NCBI GenBank assembly: GCA_963971425.1
Contig: OZ020518.1
Location: 5,559,989-5,623,988 of the forward strand
Length of the DNA stretch: 64,000 nt
Origin: Bryoerythrophyllum caledonicum
Lineage: Eukaryota; Streptophyta; Bryopsida; Pottiales; Pottiaceae
Direction of reading: 5' to 3'
Below are positions 57,999-64,000 of the stretch, one piece after another (within the stretch, counting starts at the first letter, position 1; each line of letters starts with the position of its first letter). Below the pieces are notes generated by a model. The model ran no database searches. It was not told the origin of the DNA and was given only the letters and a program-made list of their open reading frames with translations. The translations under genes were made by a program, and so were the position numbers.

Positions 57999-60900
57999 CT
58001 AGAAATGTCGTCGGTTCTTTTTCCTCTTGTTGGTAACCCGTTTCGATACTTTAGTCTCCTTTTGATCGTCTTCTCTGCAAACCAAACCAAGGGTAGAAAC
58101 AATTAATAAAAAAAGCTCTCGTTCTACGAAACTAACTTAACAGTCTCTCATAACGACTGTTGAAACTAATCCAGACAGGGATATATATCCTTTCATGGAG
58201 TTATTTAGAACTTAAATACAAAGCCAAGCACTTACATGGGTTTGCCCTGAAGGTAGGAAACAGCTTCCCGCGCCGCATACAGAATCATCTTCTTCACCTG
58301 AAAATCCAACCACCAGGAGATGAATTATTTTCTGACATCACTGTAAAAGCAAGAATTGTATCACTTTTTTCTTGTTATATCAGGGCAACGCACCTCCAGC
58401 TTGTCCTCTCTTGCCCGGTGATCCATTGGAAGCAAACGAAACTCGTTTGTTAATCGCACACATTCGAGAACATTCTCCGGGGAAACGAAGTCCATGGCTA
58501 CCTTGATACAGGACTGCATCAATACACAACCAGTTAGAGAAACAGATTACTTAAATGTATGCTTTTGGAATTGCAATTAGTGCCAGAGAGCCAACCTTCA
58601 GATTGCGAACTTGATGTGGGCAACCAGCTGGAATAAACACGGCTTCCTGCTCATGTTGTTCAAATGTCCATGCCTCCACTTCTGCGCACATAGCAGGAGG
58701 GGCAAGTTGATGATCGGTCATGAAAAAGCAACAAAGGACAGAAGCTAATGTAAATCGTATAAACACCGGCAGTTTTGAAAATGACGTGTAGAAATAGTAA
58801 GCAACCTAAGATCTTATGTAACTTCCAAAAAGTGGGAACACTCACCAAATTCTGCCTTCAGTTTTCTCTTGTGCTCCTCATCAAGGAAAAAGGATTGATC
58901 ATGAATGGGATGCGCAACCTGCATAGAAGTAACGGCGTTCAAAAACACGCACACAGGAAACGGTCACAGATATTGACGACAGTAGTAATACTAGTCCGTG
59001 ATGAAAATTTATATTGAAGGGAATATGCATAAGGAAAGGCTTACCGAGTCGACTGGCAAATCACCATAATGGCGAAACTCTGCGACGTGTTTGATCAGAT
59101 ATTCTTGTATCTTGTTCACATCTTCTCGCCTAAAGATGTCCCATAAGGCTCCACCGTATGACGGATCAGCGGGTGTTTTCACAGGAGACGCCCCATTCGT
59201 AGCATTCCCCTTGCTCTCCTCCGTTACTTTCTCAGTCCTCTCATCTCTCTCATCAGCAGCAGCATTCGCATCGACCACTCTGGTATCAGCTGCGTCATTC
59301 GCTCGTTGCGAAGCCATCTCATCAACAGCCACCTTGGCGGTCTCTGGGTTTGATCTAGCAAGAAACTCTTTCACCTGCTTCGCAGCTTCCTTTTTGTAAA
59401 CCTCACGCTGCCTGAGGATGCTCCTCCTTTGGCTTGAGGAGATTTTGATCTCTTTGGTATGCGTCAACACGTTCACCTGCCGCATGCCACCACGTCAGGC
59501 CAAGTAAAAATCACCAAGTATTATAAATCTCAAGACGCAATGTGTAGGGTGTGAAGACATAGGGTGTGAAGAAAGAGGCAATACCGCATCTGACATGTCG
59601 CAGTGCAGTTTGGTCACAGAGTCTCCAAGTGCAAGCTCTTCACGCAGCCCATACGCAATGTAAGTTTTGGGGCCGAGGTCTGGTTTCACAGCTTCCAAGG
59701 GAAGCTTTGTGCCGAGGTTGAGAATCCCTCTCTTCGGATGCGTGTAGTCTTGAAAGGGCAAAGCAGCAATGAATTCACCTCCATGACGAGGAAGCCGCTC
59801 CTCAAACCGTGCGGATTGCGGCCAATCCTTGAGCTTGTACATGGTCGGCCACCCGTGCTTATTCCAGATCCCTTTCTCATAACCAACAAAGAACTCATGG
59901 ATGTTGAGCTCCACCTCGACCAAATCCGAGCAGTCGATAGCCCGGACGGATTTGCTGTCATCCTTGAACTTGCCCTGCGTCGTTTCTCGCAGCGCTCGCC
60001 ACATCGTCAGCGGCTCCCAGCTCAGGCCACTGGCGCCCTCCAGCACGTTGCGCACAATCACAGGCTGCCCCTGGCGCCAGTGCTTTTGGAAATGCGCCAT
60101 GCCCTCCTCCTTCTCAGTCTCCTGCAACGTGGGACAGTAGAGGTGATTCTCGCTGCCATCTGCTCGGTGAGCGGCTAATCTTGTGCCAGTAACGCCAGCG
60201 TTGCACATGGAGCATGACTTGTCCTCCTTCTCCGCCTGCTTGAAATCCTTCAGCTGCTCCTCCACCTCCTGGATCAACTGCGCCACCCAGTTGTACTCAA
60301 ACAGCGACTTCAGCCTCAGCGTGTGGCATCCACAACCCCCTCGCATCTTCGGAGGACAAGGAATATCACCATTCTTGTTTGGAGCCCACAGCGGAAGCAG
60401 GACATGCTCCTCACCTGCAACAACACCTGACCCACCTGCTTTTTCCTCTGCTTCCTCCGGTTCAGGATCAGCTGAAGTGCTTGCGACATCTCCCACTTGA
60501 ACTGACCCATTTGATTCATGCTTGCTACCGTTGGATTTTGCTCCTTCCTCGAGCTCCGGCTCCGTTGGGTCCGTCTTCACTACTTCACTTGGCAATTCAG
60601 CATCGGCCGTTTCATCTTTGGCCGGATCCTCGGATGAGCTTGCTACTTTGCCATTGGTTTCACCATCCTGCATATCTTCGTCTTCGTCCAGTACGTCCTT
60701 CCCAGAGTCTCCCGGAAGATCTTCTTCGTCCTCCACCATGTCGTCTTTGGTCAGCTTTGCCTCCGAGTGCTCTTGAGCCGACTCTGCCTGCTCTCCGCCT
60801 GGCTGCTGCCCAGCGCGCAGCTCGCGGCAGCAGGTTAAGCACAGGTCGTAAGTGCACTCACAGGGAGGATTGCCGCCGTCGCAGCTCCGGAAGTAGTCCA

Positions 60901-62661
60901 CTATGGATGTACTGCAGTTGTCACTGCAACAATCACAAAGACAAAACACGGTTACTATCGTAGAAAACTTTCAGCACGAAGAGATCCACTAAATACCGGG
61001 TCAGTTCCCACGATATCATGTGATGAAACTGTTAAATATCTAACACAGGTACCTAAATTCTTGGACTGCACTTTAGAAAAACTGACAGAAATGGAATACC
61101 AGTATATCCGCTCGTCCATTGATACGTTCGCAGTCTCAATGTGAACGTCTTCTTTCCCTGCACACAAAACCGCATCTCATCAGTTCTTCCACACGATACT
61201 CGAGAGCTCTTTTCACACCAAGTGTCGTCACAAGAGAGTATAGATTGCTGCAACTGATGGAGTTAAGATTACCTTGAATCTTGCGCTCAAGTTCCAGCTC
61301 CTCATTCTGCTCTTGCTCAATTTGCTTCAGCACAGGCAGAATCTCAGAGAGTATGTACTTGAAGCAATTGGTCTTCTCTGCTTTGGACTTCTCCACAACC
61401 GGCTGCCCCCACAAACAAACCAACATTAGTTCCGAACAACCTAAAAGCGGTACAGCAACTCACACTGATGGACTCGGAACTCACCCGCTTCGGCCCAGTG
61501 GTCCGGAGACACGCCTTGCAGTTGCAATTCCCTTTGCAAAACGGACACTCCTTAGCAACATCAGCCTCAGACAAACGTGGGTACCTGTTATCAAAGAGAA
61601 AATCAACGCTTTTGTGACCACGAAGAAAAAACCTAAGGCAGAGGTACCAGTTCTAAATCAGACACCTAAAAATCACGCTAAATAATCAGTTGTCCTCCGA
61701 ATGTAGTTAGTTACCCGCCACCTCATAATCAACTCCAGAACATGATCAACCGAGACTTTGAAAGAGGTTTCTTCTACTAATGCTAATCTGCAAAAGTTAA
61801 ATAAAAAATGTTTCCATCACTTGGAATAGGCAATTAAGGTACCAAACAGGTTACATACCAAGCTTTGATACAGGGAGCGCAAAATCGTTTGGCATCGCAC
61901 TTGGTGCAGAAGACGACGCGCTCCTTGTCATTTCGTTGACACTGATGGCACATTCTGCTCCTGCCAATGCGAATCTCCTCTTTCTCTGTAATCCGCCACT
62001 GTTTGCTCTATCCGCACAATCAGCTCTTGCACACACAGAAAAAAAATCAAAGAGAAAACGATAAGAGAAAGCTGACCTCCTTGGGACGGCGGCCGCGGGT
62101 GACTTGCTTCTCCAAACTGTCGTCTGAATCCACATCGCTGGAGCTTTCGGCGTACTCCTTCTTGACGATTCGCTGTCCGTTGGTGAGTTTCCCATTGATG
62201 CTCGTTTCCTTCTTGTAAACCTTGAGTGGTGGTTTCTCCAGAGTTTTTTCCTTGCCGCCGTTGAGGTGCATGACCTTCTCCGTTTCAGTTCCAGAGATTG
62301 TTTTCCGGCGGCTGCTGGGGGGCGGGTTGTTGACGACGCGCCTGCGCATCCGCAGCGACGCAGCATCCTCATCTGAGTCGTCGTCCGAGTCGTCGTCGAC
62401 GGCGGCGGCTCTGCGCGGTTTCTTCTCTGCTGGCGGGGCGATGTCGGAGGTGGAGTGGCGCCGCTTCGGGGCCCCTGCCGCCTTCAAGGCTCCGCCCCCG
62501 TTCACCGGCTTCACGTGGCGCTCGCAGAAGCGGTTGCCCTCCACGCGCAGATACTTGCATCGCCACACCTTGCCGTCGTTGCGGGTGCACCGCGTGTCGC
62601 CCGGCTGGTCCGGGTTCCGCTGCGCCTGCAGAACCTCCGCGCTCTTGGTATTCTCCGCCAT
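57999..62661 (-). CDS. JMJ25-like JmjC histone H3K9 demethylase
   Basis: KDM3/JHDM2-class Fe(II)/2-oxoglutarate demethylase, expected in the nucleus. Twelve exons (minus strand): 62077-62661, 61859-61998, 61485-61584, 61273-61402, 61100-61157, 59585-60923, 59045-59476, 58846-58918, 58596-58681, 58394-58513, 58236-58297, 57999-58074; all GT-AG, 3201 nt, 1066 residues. Domains: WRC motif (Cys25, Cys35, Cys46, His49); Ser/Asp-rich basic linker; RING-like zinc cluster (Cys212, Cys215, Cys226, Cys229 ... Cys255, Cys258, Cys262, Cys264, Cys267); a second Cys cluster ([12 protein letters not shown]) after an ERIYC lead; an acidic linker; and JmjC. Iron ligands His778 and Asp780 (LHCD) and His975 (CPHQVRN) are all present, so it should be active. 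A long charged, Ala-rich insert separates them, as in JMJ25 relatives. Plant IBM1/JMJ25 enzymes protect genes from H3K9me2. First ATG used; only TTG lies upstream. Confidence 0.92.
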
Positions 62662-63530
62662 TGCTGGTGGATCAGCGCATCCTCCCTCTTCTACACCACC
62701 TGCCCTGGATCCGTCACACAACCCCCATCAAACACACCGTCCGCAAAGACATTCCACTCAACCAACAAACTGCAATTACTGCAAAACGCGTCTCCCGAAA
62801 CTGACACTGAAACCATGTACATCTCTCCCTAAAACATCTACCGCAAGCCGAAACTAAAAGAAGCTGATAAGACCGGGACCAACGCAAAGGAAAAGTGCCA
62901 CCTTAAGCTCTCTCTCAACGCGACCTTACTAGATCAAACCCCCGATAGAACACACCCCAAACAAACACGAGCCAGAAAACGAGAACAACAACAACAACAA
63001 CGGCTCCTCTCGCAATAGAGAACACCCGGTGCCCAGCAACTCCTCTCGACCCTAAAAAAACCCTCCACACGCGCACTGCCATCAACCCCCACACGAACAG
63101 ACGAAACCGCCAATCGCCCACAACCCCAAATCCCAAAAACCACGATCAGGGGAGTGAGTGAAAAAAAACAAAAGCCAGTCGCCCATTGCATCTCAATTCT
63201 CCACGCTCCCTCTCCCTCCCTCTCTCCCCAACTAGGCTAACCGAATCCCAAATCGACTAGAACCTCCCCCAACCTGAGCACGCACAGACAGACACACAGA
63301 CTGCAGAAACACCTTGGAGAACCAACAAACCCTCTCTCTCCCACCACCAACCTGTCCGTCCTCCTGCTCTCTCGCGCTCCGTTACGTATTCCCAGCAGCA
63401 GCAGCAGCAGCGAGCCCTTGTTGCATGTGACGAAGTGGATCCACCATCACCAGCGCGACGACAGCAAAACGCAACACGACTCTTCCTGCTCGTCTAGTGA
63501 GAGGACACAGTCCATGCTGTGAACAAGTAT
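62662..63530 (-). promoter_or_regulatory. JMJ gene 5' UTR and promoter region
   Basis: C/A/T-rich on the plus strand (so pyrimidine-poor/purine-rich in the gene sense), with an AAC-type microsatellite at about 62984-63001 and CT-rich tracts at 63195-63350. A (CAG)6 run is at 63393-63411. These are typical of plant 5' leaders and core promoters; no start site can be fixed. A possible acceptor (CAGGGCAG near 62703) suggests a 5' UTR intron. Confidence 0.4.
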
Positions 63531-64000
63531 GATACTCTCTCGCGGCGCTCAGGCTACGTATTCTGTCGCGTCACCGCGCAACGCGAGGTGGAGTGATGAC
63601 ACCGTCTCTTCTCTCAAAAGGGGGGAAAAAAAAAAAAAAAAAAACACGATCGATGGTGAGTCGTGTTTATGGGTGAGGGATTTTTTTTGGGGGGGGGGGG
63701 AGGGGACTACCTTTTTGGTTGTTGAAATGATGGTGGTCCTGGGTTTGGATCCGTGTCTTTCTTTTGTTGTTGGAATGATGAGTGGGGAAGTTTGTTTTTT
63801 ATTTTATGAGGAGTTGGGTTTCGGGTGTGGGTGTGTGGGGTTTAGGGTTTTGGGGGGGGTTTATGAGGGGTTTGGGGAGGTTTGTGTGGTGTGTGAAGCA
63901 GTGGTTTTTTTTTTTTTTGGTGGGGAAGGGAGAATCTATGCTTGTACCATGATGGGGATGAAGCTGATTGAGTCATGTGAGGGTTTTCTCAAGATATAAT
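63531..64000. other. Homopolymer-rich end of window
   Basis: Runs of A (about 63626-63644), G (about 63689-63702) and T (about 63906-63920), and G/T-rich DNA including GTTTAGGGTTTTGGGG near 63839. A 156-codon open frame runs through it, but its composition is that of simple sequence and no domain is visible. Could be intergenic simple sequence or partly misassembled. Confidence 0.35.

Noticed and set aside
60379-60963. 194-codon plus-strand open frame (and neighbours at 59603, 60183, 60522) opposite JMJ exon 6
   Set aside because: Antisense shadow of a confident coding exon; Pro/Leu/Ser-rich without motifs.
61690-61800. Extra exon between JMJ exons 2 and 3
   Set aside because: A short open frame exists, but joining exon 2 directly to exon 3 completes the conserved Trp-Tyr-Pro of the family in frame.
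63529-63999. 156-codon open frame at the end of the window
   Set aside because: Runs through poly-A, poly-G and G/T-rich simple sequence and has no recognisable domain.
1-64000. tRNA, rRNA, CRISPR arrays and bacterial operons
   Set aside because: No tRNA-like B box with a foldable context, no rRNA similarity and no regularly spaced direct repeats were seen; spliced genes show that this is eukaryotic DNA.
1-64000. LTR retrotransposons
   Set aside because: No gag/pol frames of Copia or Gypsy type and no long direct terminal repeats with TG...CA ends were recognised; the retroelement remains here are LINE type.

Overview
This window is nuclear DNA from a land plant, most likely a seed-free one; a moss is my best guess. 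The grounds are: four spliced genes with short introns (72-420 bp, GT-AG); a JMJ25-type demethylase with a plant WRC domain; a plant-type CYSTM gene; LINE remnants resembling those I recall from mosses; and a Tc1-like DD34E transposon ending in CAGT, a group reported from moss. The species cannot be named from this sequence alone.

Layout. From 1 to 36.9 kb there is no intact gene. This part is AT-rich and packed with mobile-element remains: LINE fragments (240-1250, 23.7-26.3 kb, 32.8-33.8 kb), three Harbinger/Tourist-type MITEs, one complete but inactivated Tc1-like element, and many non-coding elements bounded by TTAA. The commonest TTAA family (here called A, about 950 bp) has about 14 full or partial copies; families B (800 bp), D (270-300 bp), E (217 bp) and small MITEs (115-130 bp) share its TTAACCC-type ends. 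A fourfold tandem repeat of about 415 bp lies at 34.3-35.95 kb. Two genes follow, converging tail to tail: an unrecognised 964-residue protein (36982-40548, +) and a 76-residue CYSTM protein (41026-41778, -). From 42.5 to 55.2 kb there is more repeat DNA, including a Mutator-like element with a 9-bp target duplication (54063-55140). A second convergent pair ends the window: GDP-mannose 4,6-dehydratase (55905-57041, +) and a JMJ25-like JmjC histone demethylase (57999-62661, -) with 12 exons.

The genes do not form one pathway. GMD makes the GDP-L-fucose precursor for wall and glycoprotein fucosylation; JMJ25-type enzymes remove H3K9 methyl marks and in plants keep transposon silencing out of genes, which suits this setting; CYSTM proteins are small membrane-associated stress proteins.

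The most striking feature is the nesting of the TTAA elements. At 5520-9926 a Tc1 element sits inside a large hairpin of two inverted A copies, which sits inside another A copy. At 21781-23663 B lies in A and A lies in E. Paralogous copies elsewhere in the window supply empty sites for several of these insertions. All family names (A-J) are mine, and all exon boundaries come from reading frame, splice consensus and family motifs, not from transcripts.
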